A DNA stretch of 64,000 nucleotides from Pseudobacteriovorax antillogorgiicola (GCF_900177345.1 NZ_FWZT01000002.1:310001-374000), one strand, 5' to 3'; shown: positions 25,922 through 35,174, numbered from the stretch's first letter. Made by a program: numbers and translations. The notes: generated by a model not told the origin, from the letters alone.

Positions 25922-27268
25922 TTAAGATTCCTGGAGGCGTTTGACTCTTTTATACCACATTAGGGTGTTAAAGATAGACACTAGCAGCAGGCCGGTCGCA
26001 AGCCCTAACCAAAGCCCCCAAAGCCCCTGATTGAAGGTGAAGCAGGCCAGGATGGAAACCGGAAATCCAATGAAGTAAAATCCAGCAAGGTTTGCATACA
26101 GTGAAGTTTTAGTGTCGCCAGACCCGCGAAGGGCTCCACCGGATACCACCTGAATGCCATCAACCACTTGAAATAAGGCACAAAGCCCGATGACTGTGAG
26201 AGCCATAGAGACGACTTCGGAATCCTCTGTAAATAGTCCTATAAGTGTCTCAGGAAAAAGGAAGAGAATAAGACCGAAGAGAGCCATAACAATAGCACCC
26301 AGGCTAATTCCTAAAAAACCCACCTGGCTTGCCTTCTGATACTGCTGAAGGCCGCAGTGATTGCCCACTCGAATCGAAGTGGCCATGGATAGGCCCATAG
26401 GAAACATAAAAGTCGTTGTAGCAATGTTCAGGACAATATGATGGGCTGCTAAAGGCTTCGCTCCTAGTGTAGCGCCGATCAAGGTCATAACATTGAACGC
26501 AGCGACCTCAAGACCAATTTGGGAAGCAGCGGGGATGCTGAGCTTGAGAAAGAGCTTGGCAAGAACTTTATCGAATCCTAGTAGGGTTGCGAGTGTCGGT
26601 CTGAAAGCTGGTTTTTGCTTGCTCCATAGATAGAAGGAAAGACCAAGAATCGCTAGGAACATAAACACCCGGCCAATGAGGGTTGCATAGGCGACCCCTT
26701 CGGAGCCTAAGGCTGGGAATCCCCAGCGACCCAAGACGAATGCCTCATCAAGGACGTAGTTTAAAATGTTGGCGACTACGATAATGATCGTGACAGGGGT
26801 TGCAATCTCCATAGCTTGCCAGAATTTTTGCAAGCAGTTGAACATCACCAAGAATGGTGTGCTAAAGGCGACTACTTTGATGTACGGAACAGCTTTCTCC
26901 ACCACAGCAGGGGTTGCTCCCGTGAGATAGAAGTAGTCGGCAGCCAGAAGAATAACAGGAATGAGTAGCAATGATAGGGTGAGGCTGAGGAGAAAAGAAA
27001 ATCCCAGGCACTGATAGATAGTTTTGAAATCTCTCCGGCTAAATGATTGAGAGACAATCGTGTCAATGCCAAGCAGCAGACCAATAGCAACAATGAGAAG
27101 TGGCCAGACCAGGCTATTTCCAGCGGCGACTCCCGCTAGATCCTCGGCACTAACTTTGCCGACAACGTAGGTATCCACGAGCCCCATGGAAATGTTCCCC
27201 ACCTGGGATAGAATCACGGGAACAGCTAACATGATCAGGCGGCGAAATTCGTAGATTCCTGGGAACAT
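25922..27268 (-). CDS. MATE-family efflux transporter
   Basis: A 448-residue inner-membrane protein with about twelve membrane segments in two homologous halves. Family features include LAVPVILSQVGNISMGLVDTYVVG at the start of the first half, GIDTIVSQSFSRRD, and IPAASQIGLEVAAFNVMTLIG opening the second half. Members export cationic drugs or metabolites in exchange for Na+ or H+. The substrate is unknown. It lies eight bases downstream of the HAD phosphatase gene, probably on one transcript. Confidence 0.9.
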   Translation of the reverse strand: MFPGIYEFRRLIMLAVPVILSQVGNISMGLVDTYVVGKVSAEDLAGVAAGNSLVWPLLIVAIGLLLGIDTIVSQSFSRRDFKTIYQCLGFSFLLSLTLSLLLIPVILLAADYFYLTGATPAVVEKAVPYIKVVAFSTPFLVMFNCLQKFWQAMEIATPVTIIIVVANILNYVLDEAFVLGRWGFPALGSEGVAYATLIGRVFMFLAILGLSFYLWSKQKPAFRPTLATLLGFDKVLAKLFLKLSIPAASQIGLEVAAFNVMTLIGATLGAKPLAAHHIVLNIATTTFMFPMGLSMATSIRVGNHCGLQQYQKASQVGFLGISLGAIVMALFGLILFLFPETLIGLFTEDSEVVSMALTVIGLCALFQVVDGIQVVSGGALRGSGDTKTSLYANLAGFYFIGFPVSILACFTFNQGLWGLWLGLATGLLLVSIFNTLMWYKRVKRLQES

Positions 27269-27276
27269 AATCTCTT

Positions 27277-28188
27277 CTAGATGAGTTTGTCGATGGCTGC
27301 CACAAGTTCTGAAAACGAGTCGAGAATTACATCGGGTTCAGGGGAGGCGTCTGATTTTGGATCGAGAGATACATTCTTGTGAACATTCAGCTCGGGAGAA
27401 AATTGCAACAAGGCGTCTTTAATCTCAGGTTCAATCTGAGTTCCATAGCGAGCCCAAGCAGTTCGGACTCCAAGAGACCTACCGAGACCCACGTCCTTAC
27501 GGAGATTGTCACCAACCCAAAGAACATGATCGAAGTGGCCTTCCATGTCGTGATCCATGAGAACGGTTTTTAAGCCGCGAGTTCCAGGTTTTTCATAGTC
27601 TTCGGGAAGGGTGCGAACGATTCCCTTAAAGTCGAAGGCTGATTGCTGGAGGTGTTTATATAAAATTTCAGGGGCAACCTTGACTTTTTTGCTTTCTGGG
27701 TCAGTGGGGATACGAGGATCTGAAAGACCATAAAGTGCATCGAAGTAGTGTAAGATTCCTAACTTGTTCAGCTTCCACATAGCCACATATCGTGGTGCAT
27801 CGGTGAGCGCAATGATAGGGAAGTGTGGCCAGCGATCCTTGATGGTTTTAAACGTTTCTAGTACACCATCATAGGCAGTTAAATGCTTCTGGGCCATATC
27901 TTTGAAAGCTAGGCGACCTGGTTCCACCGCTTCGCTTAACATGCGATCGATGTCCCCTTGATAGTGGGCAGCGATGGATGGCAGCTCTTGAATCAAGAAA
28001 GGGTATTCAATAGAGCCCTGTTCCTCAAAGACTTTTTTCGATTCTAGGGCTTGCTGCGCAACCGGGACTCCTGTGATATCTTCCACCTTACTAAACAGTT
28101 CGTTGAGGCAGGCTACGTAATAGCTAACCCAGTCGAACACTGTGTTGTCGATGTCCAGAACGAGCAGTTTTTCGTATTTTCTTGTCAA
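27277..28188 (-). CDS. HAD-family hydrolase
   Basis: A 303-residue cytoplasmic phosphatase-like protein. HAD motif I is LLVLDIDNTVFDW (nucleophile Asp and acid Asp), motif II is IIALTDAPR, a Lys occurs in the region before motif IV, and motif IV is LWVGDNLRKDVGLG. Between motifs I and II a helical cap of about 100 residues makes it a C1-cap type. Substrate unknown. Start: TTG 28188 follows GAGGTG by six bases; a TTG at 28206 is the longer alternative. It heads a two-gene unit with the MATE gene. Confidence 0.85.
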   Translation of the reverse strand: MTRKYEKLLVLDIDNTVFDWVSYYVACLNELFSKVEDITGVPVAQQALESKKVFEEQGSIEYPFLIQELPSIAAHYQGDIDRMLSEAVEPGRLAFKDMAQKHLTAYDGVLETFKTIKDRWPHFPIIALTDAPRYVAMWKLNKLGILHYFDALYGLSDPRIPTDPESKKVKVAPEILYKHLQQSAFDFKGIVRTLPEDYEKPGTRGLKTVLMDHDMEGHFDHVLWVGDNLRKDVGLGRSLGVRTAWARYGTQIEPEIKDALLQFSPELNVHKNVSLDPKSDASPEPDVILDSFSELVAAIDKLI

Positions 28189-28331
28189 AGTCGCCACCTC
28201 AGTCAATACAGGTTCTTGGTAGATGGGAAATGGATGATTTCTATAGCACGTTTTGCCGCAAAGTCAAAATGTTACCTAGTGGAATCCTAAAAATTCATGG
28301 TTTGTTAGGTCACATCAAGCTCATAAGAGTC

Positions 28332-29126
28332 TCACCAATGCTTTTTGATAAATTCATCGGGCAGACCTAGTTCACGGGCATACTCGATATCGATTCCAAT
28401 GAGCCTAACAGATAAAAAATGACGCACCCAATCATCCCCGTCAATCATCATCTTACGCCAGTCCCCATCATCGACCACCCTTCCTTCGTTGATCAAAATG
28501 ATACGGTCGGCGAAGCGAATGGCAATTTCTACGGATGATGTGGAAATAAGCAAGGTGCGGGACTCATCCTTCTGGCCTAATTCCTTGATCATATTCAAGA
28601 TAATTGTAGATGTAACGGGATCGAGACCCGATGTTGGCTCGTCGAAGATGGCGACAACAGGGTCTGTAGCCAAAGCTCTTGCTATGCCTATGCGACGTTT
28701 CATGCCTCCTGATAGCTCGTAGGGAAACATGGTTTTAGTCCGGGGAAGCTTTAGGCTGAGGAGTAAGTCGTCGATCACCTGCTCCATCTCATCATCGCTA
28801 AGATCTGTCATATGCTCCATGGCGAACCGAATATTGTCGTTCACCGTCATGTAGTCGAAGAGCGCTCCTTGCTGGAATGCCATGCCCACCCGTCTTAAGG
28901 TTTCCTGCTTTTCATTTTCCGAAGCATGGACCATATCTCTCTCAAGGAGTGATATTGAACCGCTATTGGGCTTTTCTAGGCCCAACAAGAGTTTGAGAAG
29001 GGTCGACTTGCCACATCCACCAGGACCGAGAATGCTGACTTTTTCTCCAGGCTGCACCTCGAAGCTGATGTCATCGAGAATTTTAGCTGAACCATAGGAC
29101 TTGCCAACTTGCTGCAGTGATATCAA
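28332..29126 (-). CDS. ABC transporter ATP-binding protein, MlaF-like
   Basis: The 264-residue protein resembles MlaF, the ATPase of the phospholipid transporter Mla. Walker A is GPGGCGKST, the Q-loop is in FQQGALFDYMTV, the signature is YELSGGMKRRIGIARAL and Walker B with D-loop is VVAIFDEPTSGLDP. The switch His normally present after Walker B is missing: the segment reads LLISTSSVEIAIRFAD where VTHD is usual, so Ser takes the His position. The C-terminal extension (about 215-264) is also longer than usual. No MlaE or MlaD gene is next to it. Activity is therefore doubtful or altered. Confidence 0.8.
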   Translation of the reverse strand: MISLQQVGKSYGSAKILDDISFEVQPGEKVSILGPGGCGKSTLLKLLLGLEKPNSGSISLLERDMVHASENEKQETLRRVGMAFQQGALFDYMTVNDNIRFAMEHMTDLSDDEMEQVIDDLLLSLKLPRTKTMFPYELSGGMKRRIGIARALATDPVVAIFDEPTSGLDPVTSTIILNMIKELGQKDESRTLLISTSSVEIAIRFADRIILINEGRVVDDGDWRKMMIDGDDWVRHFLSVRLIGIDIEYARELGLPDEFIKKHW

Positions 29127-29209
29127 GTGCCCTCCTTCTTGCGCCGCATTGAATGATTTTTTGTGCCATAATTAGCCACTATTGGAAATGTCTATATGAG
29201 TGACTTGTT

Positions 29210-29908
29210 GTGAAAACCTTGATTTGGACGCGATCCAAGGCCGATTGGCCTAGGGATCGACAGTTGTTTTCCGATCCTTCTTCAGTCATGCACCTGCCAT
29301 TGACGAGACAGGTGGCACTGCCGCTGTGCGACTGGCCCACTGGTGATGGTGCGATTATCACCAGCCCTAAGGGAGCGAAGCTGTTGCTGGATAACCCTGA
29401 GGCCGTCGCCAGACTCCAAAATCGGCAGATATATACATTTAGCTCACGGGTGGCCCAGGTAATGGCAATGTTTGCTGTGAATCTGCTACCAGGGGACCGG
29501 GCCCAAGCGATGATGCCAGATTTAATCAAAGCGCTTAGGGAAAAGTCTGGAACCCATGTTTTTTTAAGTGCTGAAAAGTCAGCCTACCCCATCGCTGATG
29601 TGTTAAAAAGTCAAGGTGTTGATTGCGTTCACTACCCCATCTATCGCACGGAGGCTGAAGACCATGATGGGCTAGCAGAAGATCCGCGACTGAAAATTGG
29701 TGGAGTTGTTTGTCTTGCAAGCCCATCGGCAGTCCGAGCATGGTTTAAGCTTGTCCAGCAAAACGGACTTGATCGGCGAGCCTGGGATCTTGTGGCGTTG
29801 GGACCGAGCACTGCTGATGAGATCGAGCGTAGCCACGAGCAGCCGATCATCGCCGACGAAACGAATTTAAGTTCGTTGGTGAAAAAGGCCGAAGCTTGTC
29901 TTTCCTGA
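29210..29908 (+). CDS. hemD: Uroporphyrinogen-III synthase-like protein
   Basis: The 232-residue length fits HemD, which cyclises hydroxymethylbilane to uroporphyrinogen III. HemD sequences are poorly conserved, but the typical pattern is seen: DGAIITSPKGAKLL in domain 1, CVHYPIYRTEA at the linker, VVCLASPSAVRAWF and VALGPSTADEIE in domain 2. Start is GTG 29210 with a weak upstream site. It stands alone, divergent from the ABC gene, while hemL is 24 kb away. Confidence 0.8.
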   Translation: MKTLIWTRSKADWPRDRQLFSDPSSVMHLPLTRQVALPLCDWPTGDGAIITSPKGAKLLLDNPEAVARLQNRQIYTFSSRVAQVMAMFAVNLLPGDRAQAMMPDLIKALREKSGTHVFLSAEKSAYPIADVLKSQGVDCVHYPIYRTEAEDHDGLAEDPRLKIGGVVCLASPSAVRAWFKLVQQNGLDRRAWDLVALGPSTADEIERSHEQPIIADETNLSSLVKKAEACLS

Positions 29909-29914
29909 CCAACT

Positions 29915-30364
29915 TCAATATTGAACCCTGAAGCTGACATTTAACTTTCCCTGATTGGCAGTCGTAATGGTGTAGGGAAAGATCCCGTGGCTTGGAGAAA
30001 GTGTGAAGATCAAAAGTGGTATCATGGGACTCTCATCATCAAACGGAACCCCTAGGAGTTGGCACAGATGATCTTCGCGGATTACCACCTGACTAGGAAT
30101 CTGGCTTAAACCATCTGGAGTATCGAACGGATAAACGGGTACTTGAGCTCTTGGCGATGCGATGTAAAGACCAAGTTGGCTATGGCGTAGCAGAGACCAA
30201 TCTTCAGCATATGTTTCGGACTCCGTTGCAGCTCCGGCATCTAGATTGGTTCGGGTGAGTTCCCAACGGACTGGTAAAGTCATTTGAATGTTGCTCTCAG
30301 CCCGGGCAGGGGCCATTTGCCAAGCTAGTAAGGTGATCAAGTAAAATGTGATGTTTCGCAGCAT
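29915..30364 (-). CDS. Small secreted protein of unknown function
   Basis: A 149-residue product with a signal peptide (MLRNITFYLITLLAWQMAPARA). The mature part is beta-rich and contains a single Cys (EDHLCQLLGVPFDDES). I do not recognise it. The ATG at 30364 has GAGG seven bases upstream; the longer frame from 30427 has no ribosome site. It converges on hemD with a six-base gap; TTCAATATTGAA at 29914-29925 is a perfect palindrome at the junction. Confidence 0.6.
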   Translation of the reverse strand: MLRNITFYLITLLAWQMAPARAESNIQMTLPVRWELTRTNLDAGAATESETYAEDWSLLRHSQLGLYIASPRAQVPVYPFDTPDGLSQIPSQVVIREDHLCQLLGVPFDDESPMIPLLIFTLSPSHGIFPYTITTANQGKLNVSFRVQY

Positions 30365-30528
30365 CGTGTAACCTCTACAAAGCAAGGCAGAATCAAGGAT
30401 TCGGACTGATAACTTAAATTTTAGCAAATCTTATGATCAAGCCTAAAAAAACAGCTAGCTGCGGCCGGTCTTAATCTGCAACTATGTTAGAATAGGTTTC
30501 ATAATTAAGCCCCAATGCACCATAATGC

Positions 30529-30547
30529 TATCATGATCAGCATGATA
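30529..30547. promoter_or_regulatory. Candidate operator upstream of 30570
   Basis: TATCATG-ATCAG-CATGATA is a perfect palindrome with seven-base arms, ending 22 bases before the TTG start of the secreted-protein gene. The position suits a repressor site or a hairpin in the leader. Confidence 0.35.
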
Positions 30548-30569
30548 AGCGGATGAGGGGAGTCGGTTT

Positions 30570-31925
30570 TTGGTAAGGATTGCAGCCCATGGGGTCTATT
30601 TGCGAATCTTGATTTTAGCACTGATGATGGGCACTTTGATATCTGTTGGTTTTTGGCCACAGACCCTTTGGGCACAGATTCACCGAGCGCCGATTGTGAT
30701 CAAAGCCAAAGACATCGCTCGTGCATCCCGCTACCCCCTCAACTTTTATCGACTTTATCGTAGCTCAGCAGATGGTACAGCAGTTCCGATTCCCTTTCAG
30801 ATCGATGAAGTTAACGAAGTCGGCGACTATGTGCTCGATCAGGGGGTGCAGCCGAATATAAAAACGTCTAATGGTTATTTTGACCATATCGACGAGTTAT
30901 CGTTAATGGGGGATGATGTCGGGCCAAAGATTCCTCCAAGTCGATGGAATGGGCCCAAGCCGCAAATCGTCTTTGAAATAAATTTTCAACTTGCCCAAAA
31001 CAGCGATGAGTCTGTAAAGGAAGGTGCGGTCTACTTAGGTATTTTTTTCTCAGGGGCTCCTGAGCTAAGCACGAAGAAATATGTGGTTTTTAATCTTGAT
31101 CAAGATTTAATCAAAACCTCTCGATATGAGTACGTCTTTGATAAGAAAAATTATCTTGTAGTCAAACATATCGATATGCTTCGCAATGATCAAGATCCTG
31201 TGAGAATGATCGATTCATCGACTTTTTATATGAAGGCGGACCTCAAATACTTTCTAACCGTAGATGCCAACCACCGCTCGGTGAATTCAAGTTTAGAAGC
31301 GTACAAAACGGGGCCGGTGAGAACCATTGTTCGCGTCAATTTCTTCTATTCCTTTCTAAATCTCAATTTTGAAGTAGGCATGTATACCGAAGTCAGCTTT
31401 TTTAGTAATTCGGTGATCTTACCTGCAATTATTTATAATCCCATAGATGGAACCAAGAATTTGAATGATGGTTCGGGTTTCTATTATGGTTTTGGCTTCA
31501 CTAAAAATCCTAGCCAATATGAATTTAAGACCAATATGGATCACGCTATGGATCGTGATAAAGGGCTATTAGGTTTGTTGAGAGCGCGACCACTCAAGGC
31601 ACTCTACTGGGCAAGTTTGGTCGGCAGTGATAGCATGATGTATGTTGAGCTGAGACCTTCAGAGTCGATGCTCCGTGAAAATAACGTTCCAAAAGTCTAC
31701 TTGGACAACAAGTCATTTGATGAGCTGAAAAGTCGTGATAATGATGACATTTTGCCTTTGGGGCAAAGTCCGGTTAACCTAGCCCTGGCTTTTGACTTGA
31801 CCAAGTTTAGCAAAGGGGAGCAAATCATGGCATTTCAATTATTCTTTGAGAATCGTAAGGACCCGAAAATCATCGAAGCCTTCAAAACACTCAGTGATTG
31901 GCAAGTTAAGATTAAAAGGATTTGA
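30570..31925 (+). CDS. Large secreted protein of unknown function
   Basis: A 451-residue product. An N-terminal hydrophobic segment (LILALMMGTLISVGFWPQTLWA) is a likely signal peptide with cleavage after LWA. The mature part is rich in beta strands and aromatic residues (VPIPFQIDEVNEVGDYVL, GSGFYYGFGFTKNPSQYEF), suggesting a periplasmic or surface beta-sandwich protein. I do not recognise the family. The TTG start has GGGGAG seven bases upstream. The stop is immediately followed by the next gene's ATG, one base apart, so the two are co-transcribed. Confidence 0.65.
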   Translation: MVRIAAHGVYLRILILALMMGTLISVGFWPQTLWAQIHRAPIVIKAKDIARASRYPLNFYRLYRSSADGTAVPIPFQIDEVNEVGDYVLDQGVQPNIKTSNGYFDHIDELSLMGDDVGPKIPPSRWNGPKPQIVFEINFQLAQNSDESVKEGAVYLGIFFSGAPELSTKKYVVFNLDQDLIKTSRYEYVFDKKNYLVVKHIDMLRNDQDPVRMIDSSTFYMKADLKYFLTVDANHRSVNSSLEAYKTGPVRTIVRVNFFYSFLNLNFEVGMYTEVSFFSNSVILPAIIYNPIDGTKNLNDGSGFYYGFGFTKNPSQYEFKTNMDHAMDRDKGLLGLLRARPLKALYWASLVGSDSMMYVELRPSESMLRENNVPKVYLDNKSFDELKSRDNDDILPLGQSPVNLALAFDLTKFSKGEQIMAFQLFFENRKDPKIIEAFKTLSDWQVKIKRI

Positions 31926-31926
31926 C

Positions 31927-32847
31927 ATGGAACATCGTATCCCAGGATCACAAACACTCCGTGATCTACCTATGGTGGTCTATCTGCAAGGAGATGAAAA
32001 ATTCATCCAAGACTTTGCGATCGATGCTGATAAGGCCATGGATTACCTTGGAATCAAACGATCTCGCCTCACCCAGATATCTGGTCGGGAACTCCGGGTC
32101 GGACGCATTCGCAAAGATCGCTATATCAGGCCGGTTTACCGGGTAAAGGATTTGGAAGACTATAAGTCTTGGACCCGAGCCACAGCTACCAGCCAGAGTT
32201 CTTCAAAGGTGATGGAGAAGGCGATTCATAGCCTATCTGATCAATGGAATGAGTTTAAGTTAGAAAGCCAATTTGTTTGGCAGGACATGGCAAAAAAGCT
32301 CAAGCGAGATGTGCTGCAAGGCCAGTTGTCAGAAAAAAGCTTGATGAAGAGGCTATTTGAGAAGACAGCACGAGAGCAGAATGCCTTGATGAAAGGTTTA
32401 TGCAGCCGTATCGACCAGTTAGAGGATGTCCTACTCAAGGTTCAAAGTCTGACCCATAAGCATAAGGCGAAGGTAGATAAAGAACTAAGCCTCATCCACG
32501 ATGTTCAAGAGTCTCTGCATCTAGAAGTTCATCGACTTTCCGGGCTTTTCAAAGGTGCTGAAGATCGAAGGAAACAGTCTGGCGACGATGGTCTTGTGAG
32601 GCAAAAAAGGCTTGAAACATTGTTGATCAGTTTAGTCGAAAAGGTCGAGCAGCAAGGCTTGGAATTACAGTCTCTAAAGAAAGATCAGGCAGCCCTGTCT
32701 CAAAGTTTAGAAAAGGCAAATCAGAAGCTGGATACTGTGGTGAGGGATGTCGCGAAAGATCGGGCCTGGTCGCGAAAGCGATTGAGTCGCAGCCTAGCCC
32801 GGCCAGGCTTGAAGGTCAGTAAGTTTCGCCAGGAACACCTTAACTAA
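31927..32847 (+). CDS. HTH and coiled-coil protein of unknown function
   Basis: The 306-residue cytoplasmic protein begins with a segment resembling a MerR/excisionase winged helix (DKAMDYLGIKRSRLTQISG, then IRPVYRVKDLEDY) at about 30-80. A long charged coiled coil covers about 100-290 (LSLIHDVQESLHLEVHRL, KVEQQGLELQSLKKDQAAL). The basic tail includes RKRLSRSLARPG. Function unknown; it could bind DNA and act as a scaffold. AGGA lies seven bases before the ATG. It is coupled to the preceding secreted-protein gene. Confidence 0.6.
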   Translation: MEHRIPGSQTLRDLPMVVYLQGDEKFIQDFAIDADKAMDYLGIKRSRLTQISGRELRVGRIRKDRYIRPVYRVKDLEDYKSWTRATATSQSSSKVMEKAIHSLSDQWNEFKLESQFVWQDMAKKLKRDVLQGQLSEKSLMKRLFEKTAREQNALMKGLCSRIDQLEDVLLKVQSLTHKHKAKVDKELSLIHDVQESLHLEVHRLSGLFKGAEDRRKQSGDDGLVRQKRLETLLISLVEKVEQQGLELQSLKKDQAALSQSLEKANQKLDTVVRDVAKDRAWSRKRLSRSLARPGLKVSKFRQEHLN

Positions 32848-32879
32848 CTTAGAATTAGGTGTCTCTGAATGAAACTTCC

Positions 32880-33599
32880 CTAAGAGGTGACATTGCTTTT
32901 GATAAGTTCAACGAGTTTGGCAACGGCTCGCTCTACTGAGATGTCACTTGTATCGAAGAAGTAAGCATCATCCGCCTGCTTCAGTGGGGATGTGCCCCGG
33001 GCAGCGTCCTGCTTGTCTCTTGCTTCAATGCTGGACTTAATCTCTTCCAGTTTGCTACGGTCCGTTTCTTTATCAGGGCCACCTTGCAATTGGATCAGGC
33101 GGCGCTTGGCGCGTTCCTCAATGGAAGCAGTCATAAAAACTTTAAAGTCTGCGTCTGGAAACACCACAGTTCCGATATCGCGTCCATCAACAATAGCACC
33201 TATGGGTGATTGGAGAGAGAGCTTTCGTTGCAGTGGCAGGAGTTCCTCCCGAACTGCAGGGTTCTTAGCAATGAGGCTCGCATCTTTACCAGCTTGGTCG
33301 GTATAGAGTGCATCGCTGAGATCTTCGCCAAGATAAAAAACCTTCCCGGCTTTCGGGTCCCAGCTAAGATTTTCTGTAAAATCGCGCACGATCGACCGAA
33401 GTAATTCAGAATCTTGAAATGATCCATTTTGGCGTCTGCAAATCAGAGCTATAGAGCGATAGAGAAAGCCAGTATTCACATAAGTCCAGCCCAGTTGTTG
33501 ACAGGCCATAGCACAGACACTGCTTTTTCCAGAGCCAGCGGGACCATCGACTGCTACGATCTTACACCGTTCTTTGCCTTTCCCTACGGAAGGTTTCAT
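32880..33599 (-). CDS. cmk: Cytidylate kinase
   Basis: A 239-residue cytoplasmic enzyme that phosphorylates CMP and dCMP. The P-loop is VDGPAGSGKSS at about residues 15-25, TYVNTGFLYRSIAL binds the nucleotide, and IVDGRDIGTVVFPDADFKVF and RAKRR complete the typical pattern. Start: ATG 33599 has GAGGAG six bases upstream; an ATG at 33641 would overlap aroA by 11 bases. It follows aroA, which is a common arrangement in Proteobacteria, where rpsA and ihfB often come next; here they do not. Confidence 0.95.
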   Translation of the reverse strand: MKPSVGKGKERCKIVAVDGPAGSGKSSVCAMACQQLGWTYVNTGFLYRSIALICRRQNGSFQDSELLRSIVRDFTENLSWDPKAGKVFYLGEDLSDALYTDQAGKDASLIAKNPAVREELLPLQRKLSLQSPIGAIVDGRDIGTVVFPDADFKVFMTASIEERAKRRLIQLQGGPDKETDRSKLEEIKSSIEARDKQDAARGTSPLKQADDAYFFDTSDISVERAVAKLVELIKSNVTS

Positions 33600-33630
33600 G
33601 GACAACTCCTCTTTCGCCTTGGCTGCAATT

Positions 33631-34956
33631 TCAGGATTCAAATTTATCGAGCTCCTCGTAAAAATTGGGAAAGCTTACGGCAACACAGTCGGGGTCGATG
33701 ATCTTACATGGACCCTGGGCAAACTTAGCCATGATGGCGCCTGCCATAGCTAAGCGGTGATCGCCTTCACTATCGTAGGTGAAAACCTTGGATTGGGAAA
33801 GTCCGCCTTGGATGAAAAGGTCATCCCCCTGAATCGAACAGGTGCAGCCAGCCAAAGTGAGCAGCTCGTAGGTTTTCTCCAGTCGGTCACTTTCTTTGAC
33901 GCGCAATTCACCGAGTCCTTTAAAATGAGATGGGGTTTTAGCGAATGCCGCAGCGACAGCTAAAATAGGTATTTCATCGACTAAAGTTGGGACTAAGGCC
34001 TCTTCAATTTCCACTCCGGAAATTGGAAAGCTACCTTCTACCTCAAGATCCACTGTGGGCTCAACGGAAACATCGGATGATTCGCTAGGTTTTTTTAAAA
34101 GCCGATCGCTCATCCGCCCCAGTACTTCAAAAAAGCCAGTACGAGTGGGGTTATCCAGCATCGATTGGATCACTGTCCGTCCTTTGGGGCGTATCAATCC
34201 CAAAACTGCAAAGAATGCTGCGGAGGAAGGGTCTACGGGAATATGATAGTTACCTGAAGGAATGGTAAATGGACCTTGCAGCCGGACCGTTTCGACGTCA
34301 CCCTTAATGGAGGTTTGGCAGTCAGCTCCCAATGCGCGAAGCATATTTTCAGTATGGTCCCGTGAGCCTTTTGGAAGTGAAACTTCTGTTTGCCCATCAA
34401 TTTGTAAACCAGCCAACAATATTGCAGATTTGACTTGGGCTGTCGCCTTGTCAATATGATGTTTGGCAGCCCGTAGCTCTTGCCCCTCGATCGTTAGTGG
34501 CAGTGTTTGACCGTGGTCGGGTCCGTCATAGTGCCCGCCAATAGCTCTTAGTGGCTCCGTGACTCGGCCCATCGGACGCTTTGAAAGAGATTCGTCGCCA
34601 ATGAGGGTGCAGCGTAATCCAGGCATGGATGCAAATAGGCCAGTAAGCAACCTTGCTGTAGTGCCACTATTTCCACAATCAAGATCTTCCTTAGGATTTT
34701 TGAAGTTTCGCCATCCCGGTGAACTCACCAAAATCTTGTCGTCTTCGATGCTAAAGCTTACTCCCAGCGCTCGAAAACAATCCATTGTGGATCGGCAGTC
34801 AGCCCCTAACAGTGGAGAATAAATAGTACTTTTCCCTGAAGCTAGGGAGGAAAACATGATCGCTCGATGGGTCAAAGACTTGTCGCGGCCGCAGAGGGAT
34901 TCCACAGTTTGGCCATGATCTTGGAGTGGCGTGATGGTCTTGATTGTCTGGGTCAT
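33631..34956 (-). CDS. aroA: 3-phosphoshikimate 1-carboxyvinyltransferase (EPSP synthase)
   Basis: A 441-residue enzyme of the shikimate pathway that joins phosphoenolpyruvate to shikimate 3-phosphate. Characteristic motifs are CGRDKSLTHRAIMFSSLASG near the N-terminus, LDCGNSGTTARLLTGL, DESLSKRPMGRV, LPKGSRDHTENML, LRVKESDRL and EGDHRLAMAGAIMA, giving the substrate-binding Lys, Ser, Arg and Asp/Glu residues. It shares a strand with cmk, 31 bases downstream. Confidence 0.96.
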   Translation of the reverse strand: MTQTIKTITPLQDHGQTVESLCGRDKSLTHRAIMFSSLASGKSTIYSPLLGADCRSTMDCFRALGVSFSIEDDKILVSSPGWRNFKNPKEDLDCGNSGTTARLLTGLFASMPGLRCTLIGDESLSKRPMGRVTEPLRAIGGHYDGPDHGQTLPLTIEGQELRAAKHHIDKATAQVKSAILLAGLQIDGQTEVSLPKGSRDHTENMLRALGADCQTSIKGDVETVRLQGPFTIPSGNYHIPVDPSSAAFFAVLGLIRPKGRTVIQSMLDNPTRTGFFEVLGRMSDRLLKKPSESSDVSVEPTVDLEVEGSFPISGVEIEEALVPTLVDEIPILAVAAAFAKTPSHFKGLGELRVKESDRLEKTYELLTLAGCTCSIQGDDLFIQGGLSQSKVFTYDSEGDHRLAMAGAIMAKFAQGPCKIIDPDCVAVSFPNFYEELDKFES

Positions 34957-35042
34957 GATGGGCCTCGGGAGAAGGAAATCCTCGAAAAATAGACAAATGA
35001 TGCCATTTTGTTAGCATTAGTCAAGGCACTATGCACCGTATA

Positions 35043-35059
35043 TTCGTAGGGCCTACGAA
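35043..35059. promoter_or_regulatory. Palindrome upstream of the HU/IHF gene
   Basis: TTCGTAGG-G-CCTACGAA is a perfect palindrome with eight-base arms in the gap between divergent aroA and the HU/IHF gene. It lies 50 bases before the candidate -35 box and could be an operator for either gene. Confidence 0.4.
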
Positions 35060-35108
35060 ATTTACTACATAAAAAAAGCTAGGCTGCTATGATTATACAG
35101 GTAATAAG

Positions 35109-35138
35109 TTGCCAATATCATAAAGGTCTTGGTAAAAT
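35109..35138 (+). promoter_or_regulatory. Candidate sigma-70 promoter of the HU/IHF gene
   Basis: TTGCCA (35109-35114) and TAAAAT (35133-35138) are separated by 18 bases, predicting a start near 35145, thirty bases before the ATG. Confidence 0.45.
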
Positions 35139-35174
35139 AATCGACGAGGCTAGAGACTAATTAAGGGGATACCC

